This document shows, piece after piece, positions 45,486 through 56,240 of a DNA stretch of 64,000 nucleotides. This DNA comes from Pelobates cultripes (taxonomy: Eukaryota; Chordata; Amphibia; Anura; Pelobatidae), in the NCBI GenBank assembly GCA_933207985.1, contig OW240914.1, positions 200,522,007-200,586,006 on the forward strand, read 5' to 3'. The notes under the pieces are model-generated. The model was not told where the DNA came from and searched no databases. It saw only the letters and a program-made list of their open reading frames with translations. The stretch's first letter is position 1. Each line of letters starts with the position of its first letter. The translations under genes were made by a program, and so were the position numbers.

Positions 45486-46526
45486 CTGCACCCAGGCGTC
45501 TGTGACCCTAGGATTGGCCCTGACTGTAGCCAGCATTAAAGAGAGAGAGTGGCCACCATGAGAAGCTGGTGTGTCACCTGCCTAAATGTTTTTTTTTTCT
45601 CACCTTCACTGGTATTATGCTTGGACCACCCTGCTTCAGGTTCCAGTTATTCCTTTTCAATGCTTGGAAAAAGTGAGGATGAACAACAGGCTTTAAAAAT
45701 TTAGTATTGAGAAAGAAGGTGGAACAATAGATCTTAGAAGAAATAAAGAATATGACACAGGAAAACAGTGGGAGATGATATGATATGAAGAATGGTAGAA
45801 GAAATTACTCAAAAACAAAATAAGTTCAGGGCCTGAAGTGACAGATCTTGGTTCCCTCATCTATGCCTTGCACCTTATATACTTGCTCTCATAAGACCCA
45901 TCTAGAATAGATTAGTCAAAAGTAAATTAAAAAGTAATCGAAAAATAACGCAAATACATCAGAAATTTGTTTTATTTTAATATTGTTCAACACTAAAAAT
46001 ACAAGGTTTGCATTTTTTCTTACCCAAAGAAACAGCAAACATCAATATCAAATATTACTAGAACTCATTCACTGAGCACTAATATACTAATATATCTGGC
46101 CTGGAAAAATCTGAGATGTTTTCTAGCTATGTTATGTTGTCTAAAATATTGTAAATTACTTGTTGATTCACAATAACTCACTGTTTAGTGAATAGACACT
46201 TTAATTCCAATATTATATTATTTTTCTAATAATGAAAAAGTGCAAACCTACAGTTAGAATTAAATAAATATTGCTTAATTGCTTGTTACTGGAATAAGCT
46301 CAAATTGTGTTCAGTTCCCTGCAGCAAGCTTGCATCATTTGCTAATTATTTGAGAACAAAACGAGTGCACCAAGATGAGTTTCCAAAGTAAACAATTATT
46401 GGGGATTATTTACTAAACTGTGACATTTTGAAGAATTAACCAAGGATTTGCATATTTTAGACCAAAATGCCCAAGCTTGAAAACTAATGAAGGTCAAGAT
46501 ATATTTTCTATTCAGCTATTTTGTAG
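45481..46526. other. Unassigned
   Basis: AT-rich; no gene or repeat recognised. Confidence 0.4.
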
Positions 46527-46979
46527 TTATAGGGACACTATAGGCACACAGACAACATCTCAATGAATTGATTTGGGTGCCAGATCACTTATGGTTTAAC
46601 CCCGCAGTATAAAACAATGTCATTATGCAGGAACAACAATGTTTACATTGCAGGATTTAAATGCCTCTAGTGGCTGTTACTCTGGCAGCCTCTTGAGGCA
46701 CTTCCAATGAAAAAGCCAAGTTTCAATCAGATGGTCTCATAGAGATCATTTGATTGCGCAGTGTGGCGTTTGTTTGTTTTTTGCGTATGCCCTCCAGTCC
46801 CCATAGGAAAGCATTGGATTGGCTGAGATAAACAAGATTGAGAGAACACTGTGGTGAGGAGAAAAGGTAAGTAAACTACATTTTTAGTATTGGGGGTCGC
46901 AGTCATCTAAACAAAGACTAGGACACTATCGCGTTAGGAGTATACATTTGTATTCCTAACACTATAGTGTTCTTTTACA
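46527..46979. mobile_element. T2-like MITE, diverged
   Basis: Inverted ends TATAGGGACACTATAGG and CACTATAGTGTTCTTTTA, with TTAT and TTTA standing where TTAA is expected. Internal text AATGTTTACATTGCAGGATT and CCTCTAGTGGCTGTT is shared with 32957-33050 and 47636. Confidence 0.65.
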
Positions 46980-47424
46980 TTTCCAATGCTTTTGTCATTT
47001 TTCTGAAAATTCTCAATTTAGTGACTATATCCCTTTCTGACTAATCTGGATATTAATATAGATATTTTTATTCATGTATTACATGTATATGTATGTAAAC
47101 ATGTTATTTATTATATGACGATCGGCTGGAAAATATCAAAAGTGTGTATTATGAAACTGAAATAGTTTAATTTAATGTATAAATACACAAAAAAGCACAG
47201 AATATATCAAGGCAGAACTCAGGGCTATGCACTTAAGTGAGAAATCCATTTCAAAAGTAAATTCATCTTTGCCGAACTAGAAAAATTCAGCTATGCTTTC
47301 TGTTTGGCTATAAAAGAGAGACTATATTTCCAAAAATAACAATTGTTTTTTGGGACTATAAATTCCCTTCATTGGTCTGACATCTGTCCACCTTCCGTTG
47401 ATCAAGTAATATTTAAGATTAATA
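46980..47424. other. Unassigned
   Basis: AT-rich, nothing recognised. Confidence 0.4.
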
Positions 47425-47681
47425 CATTTTACTTACCTCATTTCCAGAGCTGGAACTATCCTCTGCAGGCGCCAGTTCCACCTCTGTCTTTGGCCACATT
47501 TCTCCTGATGTCTTCCGAGATCTTGACCAATCCTTCTCATAAAGAAGCATTGGAGCCAAGATACGCATACTCCTCCAATCAAATGCTGCTTTGCAGGACC
47601 GATTTTGACTTGATTCTGGAGGCAGAAGCACCTCTAGTGGCTGTCAGGAACCCTTCAATGTTTCTACAAAATGTTTTACAT
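47425..47681. mobile_element. T2-like MITE, left piece (split)
   Basis: ATTTTACTTACCTCATTTCC and CACCTCTAGTGGCTGTCAGG are T2-like internal text. The matching right end (GACTTTAGTGGTCCTTTAA) is at 51098-51116, on the other side of the large TTAA element. The left terminus is missing. Confidence 0.5.
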
Positions 47682-48039
47682 TTAACCCCTTAAGACCGGA
47701 GGGCGTACTATTACGCCCTATTTTAGGCGGCTCTAAACGCCGCCGGGCGTAATAGTATGCCCTCCGTTTTTTTTTTACTTACCCGGTCGCCGGCGATCCC
47801 ACGCCGGCAATCGCAGTTGGGGGGACTCCCAGGGAGCCCTCCGCGGCACATCCGACCTCCTGCAGCCCCCCCCCCCGGCCATGTGAGAGTGAGGTCCTTG
47901 CGAGGACCTCACAATCACATGGCCGGTTAGCTGGCTGCTGCATTGCCAGCAGGGGGACTGCCTGTAATGACAAGTAGTCCCTCTGCTGGCTGGAAATAAA
48001 ATAAATTAATATTAAAATAAGTGTAAAAAAATAAAATAA

Positions 48040-48052
48040 TATACTTAGATCA

Positions 48053-48093
<41 letters not shown>

Positions 48094-48360
48094 CTAAGTA
48101 TATATATATATATATACACATATACATACACACACATACACTGTCTAGGTGTATTTTACTATTAATATATATATAATTATATATATATATTAATATCAAA
48201 TTACACGTAGACTGATACTGATAATTATTGTTATATATATATTTATATATAATATAAAAAAAATGTAAATACGTTAAAAAATTAAATTTACAAAATAATT
48301 AAAAATAAATGATTAAAAAATATACAGATGTGTGTTATTTCGTTCTAACTGTATTGTGAC

Positions 48361-48400
<40 letters not shown>

Positions 48401-48501
48401 CAAAATACACGTAGAACTAAATAATATATATATCTATATACATAGATATATATGTATATATCACTATATATATACCTATATATAAATACAAATATTTAAA
48501 A

Positions 48502-48550
<49 letters not shown>
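48040..48550. repeat. AT-dinucleotide tracts
   Basis: (AT)n runs at 48054-48116, 48158-48190, 48361-48396 and 48507-48552. The first is arranged as a palindrome (ACTTAGATCATATAT ... ATATATGATCTAAGT). Confidence 0.95.
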
Positions 48551-48553
<3 letters not shown>

Positions 48554-48689
48554 TACCGTATATACTCGAGTATAAGTCGAGTTTTTCAGCACATTTTTTG
48601 TGCTGAAAAACCCCAACTCAGCTTATACTCGAGTCAGTGTCTGTATTATGGCAATTTACATTAATTTACATTGCCATAATACAGACTGG

Positions 48690-48925
48690 GGTCTGGCAGA
48701 GCTGTTACTTACCTCTCCTGCAGCTCCTGTCAGCTCTCTCCTCCTCCGCACCGGTCCGGTCAGCACCTCGGTCAGCTCCCAGTGTAAGTCTCGCGAGAGC
48801 CGCGGGGTCATAGTGCGGCTCTCGCGAGACTTACAGTGTGAGCTGAGAGAAGAGCTGCAAGGACCGGCGCGGAGGAGGAGGGAGCTGACAGGAGCTGCAG
48901 GAGAGGTAAGTAACAGCTCTGCCAG
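48690..48925. repeat. Long imperfect palindrome with TCTCGCGAGA
   Basis: Arms 48690-48800 and 48815-48925 are inverted copies (CTGGCAGAGCTGTTACTTAC against GTAAGTAACAGCTCTGCCAG). TCTCGCGAGA occurs in both arms close to the centre (48787, 48825). As a result both strands encode nearly the same 100-residue text; neither is a gene. Confidence 0.92.
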
Positions 48926-49224
48926 CCCACCTCCTCCCCCCACTGAACTGCCAATGCCACTGGACCACCAGGGAAAGAGAGCCCCCCTCCCTGCCATGTA
49001 TCAAGCAGGGAGGGGGGACAACAAAATAAATACATTAATAATATAAATAATAATAAAAAATAATAATATATAACAAAAAAATTAAAATAATATTAATTAA
49101 TAATACATAAATAATAATAAAAAATTATTATAAAAATAATATAGCCAAAAAAATTAAAATAATAAAAAATAATATTAATTTTTTTTTTTTTTTTTATAAA
49201 AATGCCCACCCCCCACCAAGGCTC

Positions 49225-49585
49225 TGCAACACACACACACACTGCATCACACACACACTGCACTCATACACACTGCATTCACACACACACACACTGCACT
49301 CATACACACACACACTGCATTCATATACACACACTGCACTCATACACACACTGCACTCATATACACACTGCATTTATACACACACTGCGCACTCATACAC
49401 ACACACTGCACTCATACACACACACTGCACACTCATACACACACACTGCACACTCATACACACACACTGCACTCATACACACACACTGCACTCATACACA
49501 CACTGGGCACTCATACACACACTGCACTCATACACACACTGCATTTATACACACACACTGCATTCATCATATACACACACTGTAA
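49225..49585. repeat. ACACACTGCACTCAT minisatellite
   Basis: About 20 units of ACACACACTGCACTCAT or ACACACTGCATTCAT. Confidence 0.95.
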
Positions 49586-49892
49586 ATAAATATTCAATTA
49601 ATATAATTTTTTTAGGATCTAATTTTATTTAGAAATTTACCAGTAGCTGCTGCATTTCCCACCCTAGTCTTATACTCGAGTCAATAAGTTTTCCCAGTTT
49701 TTTGGGGTAAAATTAGGGCCCTCGGCTTATATTCGGGTCGGCTTATACTCGAGTATATACGGTACATATATTAATTCTACCTATATATTTATGTAATATT
49801 TTTACATAATTAGGTATCTTAATTAATTACAATTAGCGGGACCTGCCTGACAACCCATGCCGAAGGTAAAGGGAATTTAATTTGCTAGCACC

Positions 49893-50209
49893 ATATTTAA
49901 CCCTATAACTTTCCAAGAGACCATAAAACCTGTACATGGGGGGTACTGTTCTACTCGGGAGACTTCGCTGAACACAAATATTAGTGTTTTAAAACAGTAA
50001 AATGTATTACAACGACGATATCGCCAGTAAAAGTGACGTTTTTTGCATTTTTCACGCACAAACAGCATTTACACGGACAATATTATTGCTGCAATACTTT
50101 TTACTGTTTTGAAACACAAATATTTGTGTTCAGCGAAGTCTCCTGAGTACAACAGTACCCCTCATGTACAGGTTTTATGGTGTTTTCAAAAGTTACAGCG
50201 TCAAATATA
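49893..50209. repeat. Palindrome A of the TTAA element
   Basis: Arms 49893-50022 and 50078-50209 are inverted copies with about 85-90 percent identity by eye (ATAAAACCTGTACATG against CATGTACAGGTTTTAT). A further direct copy of the left arm begins at 50640. Confidence 0.88.
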
Positions 50210-50238
50210 AGGCTTGCGTTTCATTTTTTTCACATTAA

Positions 50239-50617
50239 AATTCGCCAGATTGGTTACGTTGCCTTTGAGACCCTATGGTAGCCCAAGAATGAAAATTACC
50301 CCTATGATGGCATACCATTTGCAATAGTAGACAACCCAAGGTATTGCAAACGGGGTATGTCCAGTCTTTTTTAGTAGCCACTTAGTCACAAACACTGGCC
50401 AAAATTGGCATTTTTTGCATTTTTCACACACAAACAAATACTAACGCTAACTTTGGCCAGTGTTTGTGACCAAATGGCTACTAAAAAAGACTGGACATAC
50501 CCCATTTGCAATACCTTGGGTTGTCTACTATTGCAAATGGTATGCCATTATGGGTGTAAATTTCATTCCTGGGCTACTATAAAGTCTCAAAGGCAGCATA
50601 ACCTATCTGGCGAATTT
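50239..50617. repeat. Palindrome B of the TTAA element
   Basis: Arms 50239-50404 and 50450-50617 pair closely throughout (AAATTCGCCAGATTGGTTA against CTATCTGGCGAATTT; GGCCAGTGTTTGTGAC against GTCACAAACACTGGCC). Confidence 0.92.
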
Positions 50618-51037
50618 CAATTTGAAATGTAACGTGTTATATTTGACCCTGTAACTTCCCAAAACACCATAAAACCTGTACATAGTGGGTACTGTTTTAC
50701 ACGTGAGACTTTGCTGAATACAAATATGTGTATTGTATTGCAGTAAAAGCAAACAGTATTATGACATTGACAGTTAAAATGTCATGTAGAATTAAAAAAA
50801 TTTAAAAACATATTTTTTCCCATTCTTTTCATATTAAATTATGTTTCATAGCTCAATATTTGATATTAAATGAAAGCCCTGTTTCCCCTGAATAAAATGA
50901 TATATAATAAGGTTGGGTCCATTTACTATGAAAGAGCTGAATTACGGTTGGACAGACATGTAGCGCAAATGCCAGGTTTTGTTTACATTTTGTTTTGTTC
51001 ACAACGTGTACATTTGGCTCAGTCCTTAAGGGGTTAA

Positions 51038-51116
51038 GTATTAAAATAACATGACCTCTGCACCCAGACAAATCCATTGAGATGAAGTGGTATGTGTGAC
51101 TTTAGTGGTCCTTTAA
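51038..51116. mobile_element. T2-like MITE, right piece (split)
   Basis: AATCCATTGAGATGAAGTGG then TTTAGTGGTCCTTTAA, the family's right terminus. It continues the piece ending at 47681. Confidence 0.6.
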
Positions 51117-52164
51117 CTTTGAGATTCATTTCATTTTGAGCTCACGTAGTGTTCTCACTTTAGTAAGTGACCCTGAGAGAGCTTTGCACAGTTAAACACG
51201 GTTAGGAAAAGATTTCCCCCTAATGCACTATACACAGTAAATTTTTAACCCTAACATGTAAAATGCAACCTATTCCTGAAACATTTGTACATTACCGTAG
51301 TTAACCATGTTATACACTGTAGTGCCACACATGTATTTTAAAGCCAAAATGGATTGAGTACAAGTTATGTAAATGTTATGCAAATAACAAATTTTTGTTT
51401 GCATTGGAATCTTGCATTAGTAACAAACATCAAGGTTGTTACTATGTAATCCCAATTCTATTAGATCCACCAGAGATTTTAGGGAAAAGATAGAGACAAT
51501 ATCACAATAACTGTAAATTCAAAACACCTGTTCTGTGAATCACATGAGGCACAGAAACTGCAATTTATTGACAGGAGTCTCATGTGCAATTGTATATGAT
51601 CTAGATTGCATTCATTAACATTAAACATTAGAGACAATCAATGCTGTGTTTACAATCCTTGAACATCCTGCACCACTATGGACAATGACCAAGCAATACA
51701 CATCCCAAGGTGTTCTTTAATGGTAATACGATCCATAAGGATTTTAGGGACTATTCTACAATGGCAACTATGATTTTCATTACTATCAAATGAATTAAAA
51801 ATAGATTGCAACATTTTAATATTATGCAAGAAACGTAATGAAATGTTATGCAAACATGTTATGGCTTACAAATCCTACTTTTAATATTGCTGAAATGATG
51901 TTTCTTCTGAAAGTAGAGATAACTGGAGGAAAAGTATATATAATATTTTTGCAACAAGAATGTGAATCCATATTCTTCTTCTGTACATTGTGTGAATAGG
52001 CTACATACTTTGCTGGAACACTAGCAGCAGAGAAATATAGGGTAAATACAGTTTATAGCCCCACATAGATTTCGTAAGTATCAAGTCTTATCACACTGCT
52101 AAAGTCCTTGGTCTGGCAGAAAACGCCATCAGACCAATGAGGAAGCAGGGGTAATGTACAGTCA
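51117..52164. other. Unassigned
   Basis: No gene, RNA or repeat recognised. Confidence 0.4.
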
Positions 52165-52460
52165 ATGTAAGCAGAATGGGAGGACAACAGGCCCCCCCAC
52201 TTTCCCAATTTAGGGCCCCCACCCGCCACACAGGGGTGGGGGCCGAGGGGGGAGGACAATAGGTCTCCCCCCTCATTCTCAATTAGGGCCTCCACCTGCC
52301 GCTCATGGGTGGGGGCTGGGGGGAGGACAATAGGTTCCCCCCTCATTGTATTTAGGGCCCCCACCTGCTGCTCAAGGGTGGGGGCCGGGGGGAGGACATT
52401 AAGTCCCCCCACATTCTCATTTAGGGCCCCCACCTGCCGCTCACGAGTGGGAGCCGGGGG
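52165..52460. repeat. G-rich ~69-bp minisatellite, four copies
   Basis: Units begin TAGGGCCCCCACC at 52211, 52284, 52353 and 52422 (spacing 73, 69, 69). Each carries a GGGTGGGGGCCGGGGGGAGG-type block able in principle to form a G-quadruplex. The 171-codon minus-strand frame across it (Pro-Pro-Ala-Pro-Thr repeats) is a by-product. Confidence 0.9.
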
Positions 52461-52479
52461 TACTAGGGTTTTTTTTTTT

Positions 52480-52826
52480 AAACAGTGAGCAGCCATAGCC
52501 ACAGCCATAGGCTGCTCACTGTTTACTAGATATACCCCTACTCGCGGTATAGCGAGTAGGGGCAGCATTTACTAATACTAAGTAATCTTTACTTAGTATT
52601 AGTAAATTTGTCTGAAAGACCAATTTAGGTCTTTCAGCCTTTTGGTAGATAGCTCCGTAATACCGTGGGAATTAGGGAGTTAACAACTAAGCGGCTGCAA
52701 GATGCAGCCGCGGCATGAATCAGATCGGAGTTTCATTCATTAGAATGAAATTCTGATACGAACAAAGTCCCAAATTGCATCCTAACACAAATGGAGAAAC
52801 TGTTCTCAATCTGTTAGGATGCAATT
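52480..52826. repeat. Chain of seven adjacent stem-loops
   Basis: Stems: 52480-52494/52510-52524 (15 bp), 52535-52545/52552-52562 (11), 52567-52585/52589-52607 (19, 3-base loop), 52612-52621/52628-52637 (10), 52691-52699/52703-52711 (9), 52724-52738/52743-52757 (15, two G-U type mismatches) and 52773-52787/52812-52826 (15). All others are perfect. Confidence 0.92.
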
Positions 52827-53999
52827 CTGCAGTTTTGCCGGCATTCTGTCTAAGTGACGGGACGTTCAGTAAAAGTGAAAGGAAGCATCGCGGGAACAGG
52901 GAGGAAAGCTAAGAATTGTGGGAAAATTTCTCTGACCTACGAATAATAGGTTACTGAATAGAAACGAATAGAAACGGATATTATAATAAAATTAGTTATA
53001 TTAGGGCTGCTTCACAACACATAAGAGCGGCTAAAAAATGAATTGAACAAAAGAAAAATATGTGTGTGAGCGCTCCAAAGAACTCAAGAATAACTCCAGC
53101 AAGGAGAGATCTAATAATCTCAAACACAGAAATACAGCACTTTTAGATAATATGTAAAAATAAATATGTATGAGAACCACCGTGTCTATTGCTGTCCAAC
53201 TGTGTGATTAAACACAAACGGCAGCTTGATCAACAGAGCTGTTTTATGCAATATACAACGTGATTTCTAAAAGTGTTACAAAGTATCCTTATACATGTAA
53301 CTAGAAACTTAGACACAACACTCAGCTAGGCTGTGAGTAAAATAATATATAACATATTATTTTAATTGGCTTGTAAAATTGCACAGTGTCACCAAAGAAA
53401 ACAAGAATAATAATTTGTATCAAATGTATCTAAAATATACAGATTCCAAGGAAATTGTCAGTATAACTCAAGTGAGGGGCCCCTTCACTGGAGTAATCCC
53501 AGGTCTAAAAGTGAAAAATCCATGAATCAACCGTAGTACTGTATAAATAACAAGGTTTAAAATAAATTAATGCAATCATCAGTTGGGGGGGAATATGGAG
53601 CTCTGAAAGCCCCCCGGCTAATAAGGCAAGGCTAAGGGTACTATGAGAACGTTCCCAAACGGGTTAAAGCTCTGGGAGTAACCCAGAGTAACTTACCCTG
53701 TCCGCCACGCCAAACGCTGTCTAGAGCAGACAGGAAGAAATGGAGTTAAGAAGTTAAAACTGGAAATATTTGTTTAAGGTGGTATCATTCAGTACAAGTG
53801 TATATACCAAATGTTTAATTAGGCAAACCTATAATATATAACGCTTGTATATCCATAAGCACAATAAGATATGTTTCCATTCATAAGGCAGCATATTCAT
53901 GTGGGTCTGATATTTTTCTTTTACAGATGTTGTCAGCATACTGTTTATTTATTAATGTTTTCTGTGTTCAGTTTTCATGTTATAATGTAAATACAGAAC
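52827..53999. other. Unassigned
   Basis: No gene recognised. GTGTGTGAGCGCTCCAAAGA near 53062 may belong to an interspersed repeat. Confidence 0.35.
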
Positions 54000-54097
54000 C
54001 AGAGGCATAGCTAGAAACCACAGGGCCTCGGTACAAAAATTACACTCAGCCCCTCCCCTCTCCGTGTCTCATTATTCCCCCCCATGTGTCTCATTAT
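54000..54097. repeat. Outer repeat with Pro-rich minisatellite, left piece
   Basis: Starts CAGAGGCATAGCTAGAAACC, then CCCCTCCGTGTCTCATTATT-type units. The same minisatellite resumes at 55977, so it was one array before hAT #3 inserted. Confidence 0.7.
54090..54097. repeat. hAT #3 target-site duplication, left
   Basis: CTCATTAT, identical to 55969-55976. The word also recurs in the host minisatellite, so part of the match could be coincidental. Confidence 0.85.
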
Positions 54098-54624
54098 CAA
54101 TGTGACCAGACATCCCAATTTTACCGGGATCATCACGGTTTTCACCCATTTGACCCTGCATTCCGAGAAACTTTCTCGGGACGCATAAAAGTCCCTTTCC
54201 CCATTTGCCGAGGCCGACCAGGGAGATCCGTTCATCTCCCCTGCCCGCTTCATGCAGAGAAGGCTCTGCTATCTTCCTTCTTGGCCCTAGATCTCCCTCA
54301 CCAGCCCCAAGGCAATTTGCAGCTGCAGAGGGAGGAAGGGAGCTGGGCCTGGGAGGCAGAACACTCCTCCCATGAGCAGACAAGTCAGAGTATTGCCGCA
54401 CGTTACCATGGCAATGCTCTAACACTGTGCTGTACTCGCAGAAGGTGAGAGCAATAAGCCTGCAGCCAGAGGTGCAGCAGACCGAACTGCACACACCACC
54501 AGTGGACCACCAGGGATTCAAAAGTTGTCATCCCCCTCATCCCGGCCAAAGGTAAGATGGAGGGAGGAGGGGTATATAAAGTGTTTTCATTTTTAAAAAT
54601 ATATATACATTTGCTTAATTATCC

Positions 54625-55595
54625 CTCCACACACACACACACTGAATCCCTACTCACACTACAGCCCACACACACAAAACACCCCCACAAACACACACAC
54701 ACTGAACTCCTACACACACTATCCACCCACATACACAGCACCCCCTCTCACACACTGAACCCCTACACACACTACAACACTATACACACTACACTTCCCC
54801 ACACACATTGAATCACTACACAAAACTCCGCTACACATGCACCATCCCCTCCACACAACAGCACCCCCTCCACTCATACACATGCTGAACCCCTACACAG
54901 TCTACATCCCTCCACACACACACACTGCACCTTCCACACACTATCCCCCACACACAGCACTCCCTCCACACACACACACTGCACCCCTCACTGCAGTCCA
55001 TCTGTGTGTGTGTATTCAACAGTCTGTGTGTGTGTGTGTGTGTTTTGAAGTATGTGTGTATTGAGCAGTCTGTATGTATGTATTCAGCAGTCTGCGTGTG
55101 TCTTCTACAGTCTGTGTGTGTGTGTGTGTGTGTGTGCGTGTATTTAGCAGCCTGTGTATGTATTCAACAGCTTGTGTGTATGTATTCAGCAGTCTGTGTA
55201 TATTTATTCAGCAGTCTGTGTGTATGTTTTAGCAGTCTGTGTGTAACAGTATGTGTATTCAGCAGTCAGTGCGTGTGTATTCAGCAGTCAGTGTGTGTGT
55301 GTATTCAGCACTCAGTGTGTATGTGTGTGTGTAATCAGCAGTCTGTGTGTGTATTCAGCAGTCTGTGTGTAAATTTTTAGCAGTCTGTGTGTATTAAGCA
55401 GTCTGTGCTTGTGCATTCAGCAGTGTGTGTGTGTATTCAGCAGTCTGTCTGTGTGTGTACTTTGTCTTTGTGTGTGTGTGTGTGTGTGTGTTTAGCAGTC
55501 TGTATATATTCTGTATATATTCAACTGTCTATGTATGTGTATTCAGCAGTCTGTCTTTCTGTGTATTCAGCAGTCTGTGTGTATATATTGTATTT
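54625..55595. repeat. CA-rich then TG-rich simple-repeat core of hAT #3
   Basis: CACACACACTGAACCCCTACA units up to about 54990; TGTGTGTATTCAGCAGTCTG units from 55005. Cys/Val-rich open frames here are artefacts. Confidence 0.95.
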
Positions 55596-55771
55596 GTTGG
55601 AGGTACCAATAAATATAAGCTTTCCCCGGCGGCTTATTATGCTGTTAAGATGGCCCTGGGCTAGGGTATGTGTGTGCTCTGATCATGCTCCTACAAAATG
55701 TAAATGAAAAGACACTCATTCGAGTACCAGGAAGAGATGAACTGAAACATCCACTTCTGGCCAGGAATAGG

Positions 55772-55851
55772 TTAACCCCTTAATGACAGAACTTCTGGAA
55801 TAAAAGGAAATCATGACGGAATATTTCCGTCATGTGTCCTTCAGGGGTTAA
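55772..55851. mobile_element. 80-bp TTAA mini-element inside hAT #3
   Basis: TTAACCCCTTAATGACAGAA ... TGTGTCCTTCAGGGGTTAA, with an inner hairpin (ATGACGGAATATTTCCGTCAT). Confidence 0.75.
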
Positions 55852-55968
55852 AGACTTCTAATGTGTATGTATTTCTCTGGGTTTTTTTGTTTAATTTTTA
55901 TTTTTTTTTGCAATTTTTATATCACTAATGGATGTCCCATTTTTTATTTTGAAAATCTGGTCACCCTG

Positions 55969-55976
55969 CTCATTAT
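55969..55976. repeat. hAT #3 target-site duplication, right
   Basis: CTCATTAT, matching 54090-54097. Confidence 0.85.
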
Positions 55977-56240
55977 TCCCCCCAGCCCCTCCATGTGTCT
56001 GACTCCCACCCCTCCAGCCCCTCCATGTGTTTCATTTCCCCCTTAACACCCCTCTATGAGTCTAATTTCACCCCAAAGCCCCTGTATGTGTCTCATTTTG
56101 TCCCAACAAAGCCCCTACATTTGTCTCATTTTCTCGCCAAAGCTCCTCCATGTGTCTTACCCCCCAACCCATCCATGTGTCTCATTTCCTCCAAAGCCCC
56201 TTTATATGTCTCATGTTATCCCTACAAGGCTCCTCTTGTG
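55977..56240. repeat. CCCCTCCATGTGTCTCATTT minisatellite, right piece
   Basis: About eight variable units of 27-35 bases around AGCCCCTCCATGTGTCTCAT. Confidence 0.9.

Larger units (their letters stand above)
48554..49764. mobile_element. Nested TIR element, TACCGTATATACTCGAG ends
   Basis: TACCGTATATACTCGAGTAT at 48554 and ATACTCGAGTATATACGGTA ending at 49764 are perfect inverted copies over 23 bases. The CTCGAG-centred word recurs internally (48625-48633, 49674). Contents: a 235-bp palindrome, poly-AT, and an ACACACTGCACTCAT minisatellite. No transposase; superfamily not assigned. Confidence 0.8.
47682..51037. mobile_element. 3.36-kb TTAA element (piggyBac-like ends) built of palindromes
   Basis: TTAACCCCTTAAGACC at the left and AGTCCTTAAGGGGTTAA at the right, bordered by TTAA, recall piggyBac-type non-autonomous elements. 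A 21-bp subterminal hairpin (47698-47718 with 47744-47764, one mismatch) follows the left end. The interior holds AT-rich text, a second nested element (48554-49764), and a ladder of long inverted repeats (49893-50635). No transposase. The class assignment rests on the TTAA and CCCCTT ends only. Confidence 0.65.
54098..55968. mobile_element. Non-autonomous hAT element #3
   Basis: Inverted ends CAATGTGACCAGACATCCC and GAAAATCTGGTCACCCTG, with 8-bp CTCATTAT flanks. The GC-rich left 500 bases are followed by CA-rich text (54625-54990) and then TG-rich TGTGTATTCAGCAGTCTG units (55005-55590). No transposase. A different family from hAT #1 and #2. Confidence 0.88.

Noticed and set aside
47343..47693. 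116-codon open frame
   Set aside because: Ends inside T2-like MITE text and matches no protein family I know; probably chance.
48600..49046. Similar 113-148-codon frames on both strands
   Set aside because: Explained by the 235-bp palindrome; a real gene would not read the same on both strands.
49202..49585. His/Thr-rich 127-codon frame
   Set aside because: Translation of the ACACACTGCACTCAT minisatellite.
52053..52568. 171-codon frame with Pro-Ala-Pro-Thr repeats
   Set aside because: Produced by the ~69-bp G-rich minisatellite; 69 is divisible by 3, so the frame stays open.
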